A DNA stretch of 50,302 nt, taken from contig DBTN01000010.1 of assembly GCA_002307065.1 (NCBI GenBank), positions 1 through 50,302 of the forward strand. The letters are read 5' to 3'. Source of the DNA: Akkermansiaceae bacterium UBA1315 (GTDB taxonomy: Bacteria > Verrucomicrobiota > Verrucomicrobiia > Verrucomicrobiales > Akkermansiaceae). Both the position numbers and the translations under genes were made by a program. A model generated the notes under the pieces. It was not told where the DNA came from. It saw nothing but the letters and a program-made list of their open reading frames with translations, and ran no database searches. Below, in pieces: positions 1 through 6,789 of the stretch; position 1 is the stretch's first letter, and the number at the start of each line of letters is the position of its first letter.

Positions 1-258
1 GGAACCGCCTATATCACGCCCGGTTAGCCCTGGGAGAACGGATATGTGGAGAGCTTCCATGCCAGCCCGCGGGCGGAGTTCCTTGACCGCCAGTTATTTT
101 ACACCATGAAAGAAGTCACTGTCATGATGGAGGACTGGCGAAATCATTACAACTACGACCGCCCCCACGGCAGCCTAGCAAACCGCCCGCCGGTCATCAA
201 AACGAAGATTGCAAATTCACCCCAAACAAAGAAAACCATCCTGCAGAACTCTCATTGA
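1..258 (+). pseudogene. IS3-family transposase (orfB), 3' remnant with internal stop
   Basis: The reading frame from base 1 gives the C-terminal end of an IS3-type DDE integrase domain: YITPG, a TAG stop at 25-27, then PWENGYVESFHA, a DWRNHYN segment and RPHGSL, ending at TGA 256-258. In intact relatives the stop position is normally a serine in 'PGSPWENGYVESF'. The ENGYVESF block holds the last catalytic Glu of the DDE triad. The window edge removes the rest, so only about 85 codons are visible. The nonsense codon makes a dead copy likely. A hairpin (CCTGTC, loop CTCC, GACAGG) at 261-276 follows the stop and could be near the element end, but no confident terminal inverted repeat or target duplication was found. 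Confidence 0.85.
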
Positions 259-346
259 ATCCTGTCCTCCGACAGGGGCTCCATCAGGGAGATCTTTCTC
301 TTAAGCACCGCTACGTGAATAGAACCTATTCAAATATCTCAAATTA

Positions 347-1219
347 ATGTCCCCTTCTTTTTATTTCCTTGGTGTCCGGTTCTGGAACGGAAGATCTGAT
401 GATTTGATCCGCGAAATGGATCGTGCGGGTGGTATGTTGGCGGTTCCTTCGGCTCCTTCTTTGGCTCAGATGTCGGAGGATGTTTTGTTGGAAAAGGCTT
501 ATCAGTCTGCGGATTGGTCCGTGATGGACGGTGGTTATGTGGCACTCGTTCTTCGTCTTTTGGGGAAAAGTGTGGTGCGAATTTCCGGGTTGCAGTTGAT
601 TGAGAAATTGGTTGCTGCGGCGGAGGACTCCCCTATCCCGTTCCGCGCGCGGAAGGTATTGTGGGTCGTCCCAAGTGAGGCGGAAAAAGAGCGGATCGCA
701 AAATATCTCGCCGCCGAAGGGTTTGATGCGTCTTTGCAGGATTATTATCTCGCTCCGTTTTATCGCTCGGACAGCGAGTTTCAGGATAAGGTGCTGATTC
801 AAAAAGCTGACGAATCCCGGCCGGATTGGATCATTCTGTGTTTGGGAGGCGGCAGGCAGGAAAAATTGGGATACTTCATTCGAACATCGAACGTTGAACG
901 TCCAACATCGAACATTGAAGAAAGAGAAGGTGGAGAAGGAACATCGAACATCGAACATTCAACATCGGACGTTGAAGGTAAGAGAAAAAACGGGCCGGTG
1001 ATTCTTTGTACGGGAGCGGCGATTGCATTTTTTACGGGCGGCCAAGCAAAGATTCCTACTTGGGCGGACCGGTTGTATCTCGGTTGGTTTTTAAGAATCA
1101 TGGAAAATCCGGGATCGTTTATTCCGCGGTATTTTAAAGCCGCGTGGCACTTTCCGATCGCGATGTGGAGATATCGGGGCAAATGGTTTGTGAAACCGGT
1201 GAGCCACGATGGGCATTGA
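347..1219 (+). CDS. WecG/TagA/CpsF-family glycosyltransferase with in-frame repeat insertion
   Basis: This 290-residue protein has the WecG/TagA/CpsF pattern: an N-terminal 'FLGVRFWN' strand, the 'MDGGYVALVLRLLG' segment with the family Asp, 'DWIILCLGGGRQEKLGYF', and 'CTGAAIAFFTGGQAKIPTWADRLYLGW'. The family transfers a sugar (often ManNAcA or ManNAc) to a polyprenyl-linked acceptor at the inner membrane in surface glycan synthesis. About 35 residues rich in T, S, N and E, encoded at roughly 881-985, interrupt the linker between the GGGRQE and CTGAA blocks; they derive from a DNA repeat that keeps the frame open. Relatives have only a short linker here. Whether the enzyme tolerates this is unknown, but the insert falls outside the conserved blocks. 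Next come a VanZ-like gene and a sugar transferase, so it belongs to a polysaccharide locus extending off the left edge. Confidence 0.8.
   Translation: MSPSFYFLGVRFWNGRSDDLIREMDRAGGMLAVPSAPSLAQMSEDVLLEKAYQSADWSVMDGGYVALVLRLLGKSVVRISGLQLIEKLVAAAEDSPIPFRARKVLWVVPSEAEKERIAKYLAAEGFDASLQDYYLAPFYRSDSEFQDKVLIQKADESRPDWIILCLGGGRQEKLGYFIRTSNVERPTSNIEEREGGEGTSNIEHSTSDVEGKRKNGPVILCTGAAIAFFTGGQAKIPTWADRLYLGWFLRIMENPGSFIPRYFKAAWHFPIAMWRYRGKWFVKPVSHDGH
881..980. repeat. Two 39-bp copies of a GAACATCGAAC-type repeat inside a coding region
   Basis: Two direct 39-bp copies lie at 882-920 and 939-977, with 33 of 39 bases identical, separated by 18 bp of purine-rich DNA. Each is built from variants of GAACATCGAAC and ACATTGAAG. 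The opposite strand reads as runs of FNVRC/FDVRC, a pattern I associate with dispersed repeats in Verrucomicrobiota and related genomes (from memory, unchecked). The start-to-start distance of 57 bp is a multiple of three, so the host glycosyltransferase frame stays open. Confidence 0.8.
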
Positions 1220-1273
1220 GGATATTGCGGATGACCAGCCTTTCTCAGTCGACTGGATGCCGATCCTTCTAAA

Positions 1274-1705
1274 ATGAAGATTATCACCTTGGGTTTCGGC
1301 GCGGTATTGGTGATATTGGTATTATATCTCAGTTGGATTCCTAATCCTGCGATGGCCACCGTTCACTGGCTTCCTCGATGGCTCGGTCATTGGGCGGACG
1401 ATTTTCCGCGATTCAGGACGGCCGTACCTTTTTTCGGATTGGGAGCTTTGGTGGGGATCGGCTTATTGATGACGGGTCGCAATCATCGTGACGGATGGAT
1501 TGCATGGGCCGCCATGACCGGGCTAGTGATCGCGTGTGAGCTGGGTCAATTGTTCATGCCTCGCCGCGTTTGTGATCTGAACGATATCTTCTGGGGCAGT
1601 GCCGGAGCCGCTGCCGGACTAGGAATTGTTTTGTATGCGGCATCTCGAAAATCTCGTCCGCCCGTCACCGCTCCGCCGAGCGTCCCTAAGGAGCCTCCTT
1701 TGTAA
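1274..1705 (+). CDS. VanZ-like family membrane protein
   Basis: A 143-residue protein with a VanZ-like arrangement. A first membrane segment at about residues 5-22 leads into 'LSWIP', a second and third segment follow around 49-65 and 75-92, and the conserved 'CELGQLFMPRRVCDLNDIFWGSAGAAAG' (residues about 88-115) carries the family E..Q.F.P.R..D..D pattern before the last membrane segment. The C-terminus is a short Pro-rich tail. VanZ-like proteins are often found beside polysaccharide or exosortase genes; their biochemical role is unclear apart from teicoplanin resistance for VanZ itself. It lies 54 bp after the glycosyltransferase and is probably co-transcribed. No specific function can be assigned. 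Confidence 0.75.
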   Translation: MKIITLGFGAVLVILVLYLSWIPNPAMATVHWLPRWLGHWADDFPRFRTAVPFFGLGALVGIGLLMTGRNHRDGWIAWAAMTGLVIACELGQLFMPRRVCDLNDIFWGSAGAAAGLGIVLYAASRKSRPPVTAPPSVPKEPPL

Positions 1706-1973
1706 ATCGACGATGAGATTTTCCTTAACAAACCGGTAATCGGTCATATCCGCCCCACAAGATGGATGTCCCACTTTTACAACGACGTCCATTCTGGCAC
1801 GCGAAGCGCTGTGGAGCGCTGGCACGCGAAGCGCTGTGGAGCGCACTTGAGAGATTACTTTAAAGTGGCGAACATCAATTCATCCAAACTATAGCTTGCC
1901 TCGTCGGTGGTTTTCATACTACCAAAGGCCAACAAATTCTGGTCCCCCCGTAAACTTGTCTTAGTGACACCGA
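1706..1973. other. Intergenic region between VanZ-like gene and sugar transferase
   Basis: There is no convincing ORF in these 268 bases. They contain a perfect tandem duplication at 1794-1843, annotated separately. Sequence just before the next start (around 1860-1960) is more AT-rich than the flanking genes and may hold the promoter for the sugar transferase, but no clear -35/-10 pair could be chosen. Confidence 0.5.
1794..1843. repeat. Perfect 25-bp tandem duplication
   Basis: The 25-bp unit starting CTGGCACGCGAAGCGCTGTG occurs at 1794-1818 and again, identical, at 1819-1843; part of it (the GAGCGC end) continues for a few more bases. The unit contains the internal palindrome AGCGCT. It is noncoding and looks like a dispersed intergenic repeat unit rather than a regulatory site, although that is a guess. 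Confidence 0.85.
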
Positions 1974-3344
1974 ATGATATCTGCGAGAGAAAAGGGACTG
2001 TTTCAGCTGTTGGTGGGATTTCAAATTTCCATCATTTTAGGGATTTATTTTATCTCAATGTGGTTGGTGCTGTGGGATCAAGCGATCCCCTACCAGGCCT
2101 ATTTGAAATATGCCATTATTGTGGCCATCGCGCTGGTGCTTGAGGCGACGTCGCGGCCGGGAGCTTTGCGACCGACTCCGGGACGGGTGAAACGATTGGC
2201 GTCTGCGGTTTCCCGGAGACAGTGGGTTTGGATGTTGGTGAGCATGACCGCCTTGATGGTATTCTCGCGGGACCAACGTCTTTCCCGGATGTTCTTGGCG
2301 GTGTTCGCGTCAGCCTCTCTGCTGGCGCTTTATTTTACCAACTGCCATTTGATTCGTCTCATCGGCGGGCTTGGGATGAAGTATTTCCGCTCTTGGAGAC
2401 TTCGTACATTGGTGCTCGGTCCCCAGGATTGGTGCGAATCGATTCTACCGGAGATTAACGATCTGAATTCGATGTTGGAAGTGAAACGCATCGAACTGAC
2501 CGATGGTGTTCGGAAGGCGGTGAAAGATTACACTTACCTGATCGAGCAGGAACCGATCGATTTGTTGGTGATGCCGGCGCGTCACTTGCCGGATGATGTG
2601 GTGATTCATCTTTTGCGCCAGGGCGATCGTTTGGGGTTCCGTTGCTGGTTGCCGTTGGAAATCACTCGGAGTTATGGTCGGCGCTTCAATCTCCAGCGAG
2701 CTGGGCGACTGGATGTGTTAAGTCCTCCGTTTGAGCCTTTGGAAAACACTTCGAACCAGTTTATCAAAAGGATCTTTGATCTTGGTTTCAGTGCCGCAGT
2801 TATTTTGACGGTGTTGCCTCCGCTGTGCTTGATGGTCTGGCTGATTCATCGGAGATATTCTCCGGGTCCACTCTTTTTCCGTCAGGATCGGGTGGGGAAA
2901 AACGGGATGACTTTTCGAGTGTTCAAATTCCGCACGCTGCATGCGAATAACGACCAAGAGGCCAAGCAGGTCACCAAAAGTGACAGTCGGGTTTTCAAGG
3001 GTGGTGCGCTGCTGAGAAAGTCCAGTTTGGATGAAATGCCGCAGTTCTTGAACGTCCTGTTAGGTGACATGAGCGTCGTCGGTCCGCGCCCGCACATGGA
3101 AGAACATGACTACAAGTTCCGAGAAATTTTCGAACGTTACGGGGTTCGCCGGTATGTGAAACCGGGCGTGACGGGATTGGCTCAAGTCAAAGGATTCCGG
3201 GGCGAAGTGAACCGTCCGCGCGACTTGCGCCACCGGGCACGTTTGGACAACTTTTATGTGACCCACTGGGATCCGGCTCTCGATCTGAGAATCATCGCCA
3301 TGACCGGTATCAGTATGATCCGGCCGCCAAAAACGGCCTACTGA
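1974..3344 (+). CDS. Polyprenyl-phosphate sugar-1-phosphate transferase (initiating glycosyltransferase)
   Basis: A 456-residue inner-membrane protein of the WbaP/PssY class that starts glycan chains by moving a sugar-1-phosphate from a UDP-sugar to undecaprenyl phosphate. Four hydrophobic segments (about residues 10-34, 45-58, 83-99, 107-125) precede a soluble central domain. A fifth hydrophobic stretch (about 270-292) leads into the PF02397-type catalytic region with 'GPLFFRQDRVGKNG', 'FKFRTL', 'LDEMPQF', 'GDMSVVGPRP' and 'VKPGVTGLAQV'. The Asp-Glu pair and the PRP motif are those used by the family. The ATG at 1974 is preceded by no clear ribosome-binding site. Two terminator-like hairpins follow, so this is probably the last gene of the polysaccharide operon. 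Confidence 0.9.
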   Translation: MISAREKGLFQLLVGFQISIILGIYFISMWLVLWDQAIPYQAYLKYAIIVAIALVLEATSRPGALRPTPGRVKRLASAVSRRQWVWMLVSMTALMVFSRDQRLSRMFLAVFASASLLALYFTNCHLIRLIGGLGMKYFRSWRLRTLVLGPQDWCESILPEINDLNSMLEVKRIELTDGVRKAVKDYTYLIEQEPIDLLVMPARHLPDDVVIHLLRQGDRLGFRCWLPLEITRSYGRRFNLQRAGRLDVLSPPFEPLENTSNQFIKRIFDLGFSAAVILTVLPPLCLMVWLIHRRYSPGPLFFRQDRVGKNGMTFRVFKFRTLHANNDQEAKQVTKSDSRVFKGGALLRKSSLDEMPQFLNVLLGDMSVVGPRPHMEEHDYKFREIFERYGVRRYVKPGVTGLAQVKGFRGEVNRPRDLRHRARLDNFYVTHWDPALDLRIIAMTGISMIRPPKTAY

Positions 3345-3362
3345 ACAGAGATCCTTTCCATG

Positions 3363-3392
3363 GGGCGATTCGGAGATCGCCCTCCTTGTTTT
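3363..3392 (+). terminator. Rho-independent terminator after the sugar transferase
   Basis: Stem GGGCGAT (3363-3369) pairs with ATCGCCC (3376-3382) around a six-base loop and is followed by TCCTTGTTTT. It lies 19 bp past the sugar transferase stop codon. Confidence 0.6.
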
Positions 3393-3396
3393 ACGA

Positions 3397-3429
3397 AAAA
3401 AGCCGGTGCCCGAAAGGACACCGGCTTTT
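3397..3429. terminator. Bidirectional terminator between convergent genes
   Basis: The A-rich arm ending AGCCGGTG (to 3408) pairs with CACCGGCT (3419-3426) plus flanking T's, with a ten-base loop. A's on the left and T's on the right make it usable from both directions, for the plus-strand sugar transferase and for the minus-strand lipoprotein gene ending at 3468. Confidence 0.75.
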
Positions 3430-3467
3430 CTGTTAGATTCACCGGTTTATCAACCGGTTAAAAATGC

Positions 3468-3905
3468 TTACTGAGCCGCAGGGGTGACTGGCTCGGTTTC
3501 AGGAGCGGGAGTTGGCTCCACGGCTGGGGCAGCAGGTTCTGCGTCAGGAGTGACTGCTTCTTTGACCTCACCAGCGGCTTCCTTGATCGCTTCACCCGTC
3601 GCCTCAGCGGCTTCTTCAGCTTTCGCAGCGGCTTTTTTCGCGGCTTCTGCGGAGGCATCGAGAGCTTCTTTCGAGGCTTCACCTGCCGAATCGAGAGCTT
3701 CAGCGGCTTTTTCCTTTGCGACTTCAGCCTTTTCCGAAGCGGTTTCCGCAGCGGCCTTTGCGTCTTCTTTCAGCTCAGCGGCGATCTCTTTGCTGCCTTC
3801 AGCGATCTTGTCGGCACCGGATTGGATCTCGCTATTTTCACTCTTGTTGCAGGAAACGAAGAGCATTGGGATCGCGAAAGCGGTCATCAGAAATTTGTTT
3901 TTCAT
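3468..3905 (-). CDS. Ala/Lys/Glu-rich lipoprotein with LEA-like amphipathic helix repeats
   Basis: This 145-residue precursor starts with a lipoprotein signal peptide (MKNKFLMTAFAIPMLFVSC), the Cys at residue 19 following a plausible lipobox. The mature part is almost entirely A, E and K in roughly 11-residue repeats (KAAAETASEKAEVAKEKAAE and similar), predicting one long amphipathic helix or coiled coil like LEA or apolipoprotein-type proteins. The last 35 residues are Pro/Glu/Ala-rich and probably disordered. It would sit anchored in a membrane facing the periplasm. No enzymatic motif is visible; a structural or envelope-stress role is possible but not shown. The strong opposite-strand reading frame is a compositional shadow of this repeat. 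Confidence 0.75.
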   Translation of the reverse strand: MKNKFLMTAFAIPMLFVSCNKSENSEIQSGADKIAEGSKEIAAELKEDAKAAAETASEKAEVAKEKAAEALDSAGEASKEALDASAEAAKKAAAKAEEAAEATGEAIKEAAGEVKEAVTPDAEPAAPAVEPTPAPETEPVTPAAQ

Positions 3906-4046
3906 ATCGTATCGTTCTGTATTGCGGGCAAAGTTGCTTTATGCAACGCCCGCCGGACTTGTAGACTCAAACGCAATTCGAGTCAAAGAAAGGTTTATCG
4001 TTCACCTTAGCCTTGCACCCGGGCTCCGCGAAGGCCATTGAAAGGC

Positions 4047-4811
4047 ATGGACCGCTGGATGTTAATCGCCGCAACGCTGCTCGCCTCGATTGGCGCGGTG
4101 TGGGGCATTATTTCGGTGCACCGAGGAACCCGCAGCCCGTGGACCGTCGTGTGGATGGTCGCGACGTTTTTTTGCCAATTGGGTTTCCTTTCGATCCGTG
4201 GGGATCATCGGGGTGCTTGTCCCCTCACCGACCCGGGTGAAATCCGGGCGTTTCTCGCTTGGTCGCTCACCTTGTTTTATTTGCTGACCGGCCCGGCCTA
4301 CCGCATATCGCTGCTGGGGGTTTTCACCGCGCCACTGGTCGTGCTTTTTCAGACGCTCGCGTTGTTGCCTGGGGCGCTGACGGCGAATCCCGCCCGTGTC
4401 GCCGCGACCAACGCCTGGGGAGAAACGCATTCGGCGACTTCGGTGCTTGCCTATGGAGCGCTGGCGCTGGCGGCGGTGGCAGGGGTGATGTTCCTCGTCC
4501 TCGACCGGCAGTTAAAAGAACACCACTTAAAAAGCGGACTCTTCCGAAATTTGCCACCGGTTCGTGAACTTCTCACCTCGTTGGAAAGATTGCTGTGGAT
4601 TGGAACGTTATTGCTGACGATTGGGACCGTCGCCGGATTCATGATGCCTCGCGCCGGATTTTCCAGTCACTTGATCGCAGCACTGGTCGTTTGGATCGCA
4701 TATCTGGTTTTGATTGGCATCAAACGAATCCGAGGAATGACCGGTCGGCGGTTTGCACTGTCTGCGGTCGCCTTATTTATCCTCTCGTTGATGGTATTCG
4801 CATTCGTCTGA
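4047..4811 (+). CDS. HemX/CcsA-like cytochrome c assembly family membrane protein
   Basis: A 254-residue polytopic membrane protein with about eight hydrophobic segments, resembling the CcsA/ResC/HemX group (haem handling and cytochrome c assembly). The segment 'WGETHSATSVLAYGALALAAVAGVMFLVLDRQLKEHHLK' fits the core region of that family, with a conserved-type His before a membrane helix. It directly precedes hemA, the same placement as hemX in the Bacillus hemAXCDBL operon, where HemX influences GluTR abundance. ATG 4047 is used here; a TTG three codons upstream (4038) is possible. Its stop TGA (4809-4811) overlaps the hemA ATG by one base, implying translational coupling. Haem-related regulation of GluTR is an inference from position. 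Confidence 0.75.
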   Translation: MDRWMLIAATLLASIGAVWGIISVHRGTRSPWTVVWMVATFFCQLGFLSIRGDHRGACPLTDPGEIRAFLAWSLTLFYLLTGPAYRISLLGVFTAPLVVLFQTLALLPGALTANPARVAATNAWGETHSATSVLAYGALALAAVAGVMFLVLDRQLKEHHLKSGLFRNLPPVRELLTSLERLLWIGTLLLTIGTVAGFMMPRAGFSSHLIAALVVWIAYLVLIGIKRIRGMTGRRFALSAVALFILSLMVFAFV

Positions 4812-5824
4812 TGGAACTACTTTGTTTGGGATTGAATCACCGGACCGCCCCCGTTGAGGTGCGTGAGCGTTTCGCCGTGGGCACGGCGAAGCTGGGAGAA
4901 GCCGCGAGCGGACTGACGGCCTTGGCGGACGTTTCCGAGGCGGTGGTCGTTTCAACCTGCAACCGCACCGAGTTCTATCTGGCCGCTCCCAATGCCCGCG
5001 AGGCGCTGGAGCGACTGGAAATCCGTCTCGCGGAACGTGAGAATCTCGACTCGAGTGTGCATGACCATTTTTACCGGTTGGAAAAAAACGAGGCGGCGCG
5101 CCACCTTTGCCAAGTCGTCAGCGGTCTCGACTCGATGGTCCTGGGCGAAACCGAGATTTTCGGTCAGGTGAAACAATCCTACAAAGCCGCTCATGCCGAG
5201 GGAGCGACGGGTGGCATTCTGAACCGGTTGTTTCAAAAAGCTTTCAGTGTCGGCAAAAAAGTCCGCACCGAGACCTCGATCCAGGAAGGCTCCACTTCGA
5301 TCGGAAACGTCGCGGTCGATCTCGCGGAGAAAATTTTCGGTCACCTGAAGGACAGCGAAGTCATGATTCTCGGTGCGGGCGAAATGAGTCGCATCACCGC
5401 GCAGAGTCTCGTTTCCCGAGGAGCCCGCTCGATTTTCGTGACAAACCGGTCGTATGACCGCGCGGTCGAACTGGCGAACGACATGGGCGGCAGCGCGGTA
5501 AAATTCGATGAATGGCAAAGCGTTCTCGAACGCGTCGACGTCGTGATTTCATCGACTGGTGCACCGCATTCGATCATCCACCGTTCGGATGTCGAAAAGG
5601 TCCGCCGAGCGAGAAAATTCCGGCCGCTTTTCTTTATCGATATCGCCGTGCCGCGCGACATCGATCCGGCGGTGGGAGAAATCGAAGAAGTTTACCTTTA
5701 CGATATCGACACGCTCGAACAATTGGCCGAAGAAGCCCGGACGCGCCGCCAACGCCAGATCGAAGACTGCGAGCGGATCATCGACAGCGAACTGCTAAAA
5801 CTGAATCTTCCCGGAACCAGATGA
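4811..5824 (+). CDS. hemA: Glutamyl-tRNA reductase, lacking the C-terminal dimerisation domain
   Basis: GluTR reduces glutamyl-tRNA(Glu) to glutamate-1-semialdehyde with NADPH, the first committed step of C5-pathway tetrapyrrole synthesis. Seen here: the N-terminal 'LGLNHRTAPVEVRERF', the catalytic Cys50 in 'STCNRTEFY', 'GLDSMVLGETEIFGQVK', and the NADPH-binding 'ILGAGEMSRITAQSLVSRGA'. The protein is 337 residues, against roughly 400-440 for the common form. It stops just after 'RQRQIEDCERIIDSE', so the C-terminal dimerisation domain is essentially missing. The neighbouring genes read on without disruption, so this looks like a genuine short form rather than a frameshift. The end overlaps hemC by four bases (ATGA). 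Confidence 0.93.
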   Translation: MELLCLGLNHRTAPVEVRERFAVGTAKLGEAASGLTALADVSEAVVVSTCNRTEFYLAAPNAREALERLEIRLAERENLDSSVHDHFYRLEKNEAARHLCQVVSGLDSMVLGETEIFGQVKQSYKAAHAEGATGGILNRLFQKAFSVGKKVRTETSIQEGSTSIGNVAVDLAEKIFGHLKDSEVMILGAGEMSRITAQSLVSRGARSIFVTNRSYDRAVELANDMGGSAVKFDEWQSVLERVDVVISSTGAPHSIIHRSDVEKVRRARKFRPLFFIDIAVPRDIDPAVGEIEEVYLYDIDTLEQLAEEARTRRQRQIEDCERIIDSELLKLNLPGTR

Positions 5825-6789
5825 GCGAACTTTCCCAAACCACCCCACTCGTCGTCGGTACGCGAGGCAGCGAACTCGCGCTGGCTCAAGCGACCACCAC
5901 CGAAGCGTTGCTTGCCGAAAAATTTCCCACGTTCTCGATTTCCCGTCAGGTGATCAAAACGACCGGTGACCGCCGTACGGACGTCGCGTTGAAAGATGTG
6001 GCGAAATCCGAAGGGGTTTTTGACAAAGGAGTCTTCATCAAGGAAATCGAAGACGCCCTCGCCGCCGGGGAGATCGACCTCGCAGTGCATAGTTTAAAAG
6101 ATATGCCGACGGTTCTTGATGACCGGTTTGTGCTCGCCGCCGTATTGGAACGTGCGCCGGTTCGCGACGCGTTGATTCTCCGTGAGCCTGGAAATCTCGA
6201 CAGTCTCCCGCCTTTCGCCAAAATCGGCACCAGCAGTGTGCGACGTGCGAAACAAGTCCAGTGGTTGCGCTCCGATCTGAAAGTGTTGGATCTGCGTGGA
6301 AACGTCCCGACACGCCTGCGCAAGCTCGCGGAGGAAAACACCTACGACGCCATCTTGCTCGCAGAAGCCGGACTTGTCCGCTTGGGATATCTTCCGGAAA
6401 AACCCGCAGCGCCCGGTCCGGAACCGGTCATCGGCATGCGCGGCCTGTATGCCGTCCGTCTGGACGAAAGCTATTTTTTCCCCGCCGCCGGACAAGGGGC
6501 AATCGGCCTCGAAGTTCGCAAGGGAGATGCTCCCAGCCGGGTTTATTGCGAAAGCATCGGCCATTCCGAGACCTGGCAACGTGTCACTGCCGAACGTGAA
6601 TTTCTCCGTCTGTTAGATGGTGGCTGCAACACACCGGTCGCCGTTTATTCGGTCCTGAAAGACGGCGAACTTTCCCTCCACGCACGGGTTTTCCCCGATG
6701 CGGGCGGCACGCCGAAGACCGGTGAAGCGACCGGTCCCGCAAACCATCCCCTTTCCATCGCACTCGCACTTTTCAACTCCCTTTCATGA
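5821..6789 (+). CDS. hemC: Porphobilinogen deaminase (hydroxymethylbilane synthase)
   Basis: This 322-residue enzyme joins four porphobilinogens into hydroxymethylbilane. Family marks include 'VGTRGSELALAQA', 'KTTGDRRTDVAL', 'GVFVKEIE'-like 'GVFIKEIEDAL', 'DLAVHSLKDMPT', 'GTSSVRRAKQ' and 'RGNVPTRLRKL'. Cys269 in 'LLDGGCNTPV' is the attachment site of the dipyrromethane cofactor. The start ATG (5821) overlaps the hemA stop and the end overlaps the next gene by four bases, so hemA, hemC and cobA-hemD are translationally coupled. A segment around residues 190-215 ('EKPAAPGPEPVIGMRGLYAV') is longer than in the E. coli enzyme. Confidence 0.95.
   Translation: MSELSQTTPLVVGTRGSELALAQATTTEALLAEKFPTFSISRQVIKTTGDRRTDVALKDVAKSEGVFDKGVFIKEIEDALAAGEIDLAVHSLKDMPTVLDDRFVLAAVLERAPVRDALILREPGNLDSLPPFAKIGTSSVRRAKQVQWLRSDLKVLDLRGNVPTRLRKLAEENTYDAILLAEAGLVRLGYLPEKPAAPGPEPVIGMRGLYAVRLDESYFFPAAGQGAIGLEVRKGDAPSRVYCESIGHSETWQRVTAEREFLRLLDGGCNTPVAVYSVLKDGELSLHARVFPDAGGTPKTGEATGPANHPLSIALALFNSLS

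Noticed and set aside
3484..4041. Long plus-strand reading frame opposite the lipoprotein gene
   Set aside because: It mirrors the Ala/Lys/Glu codon repeats of the minus-strand gene (low-complexity Ala/Ser text), with no signal of a family.
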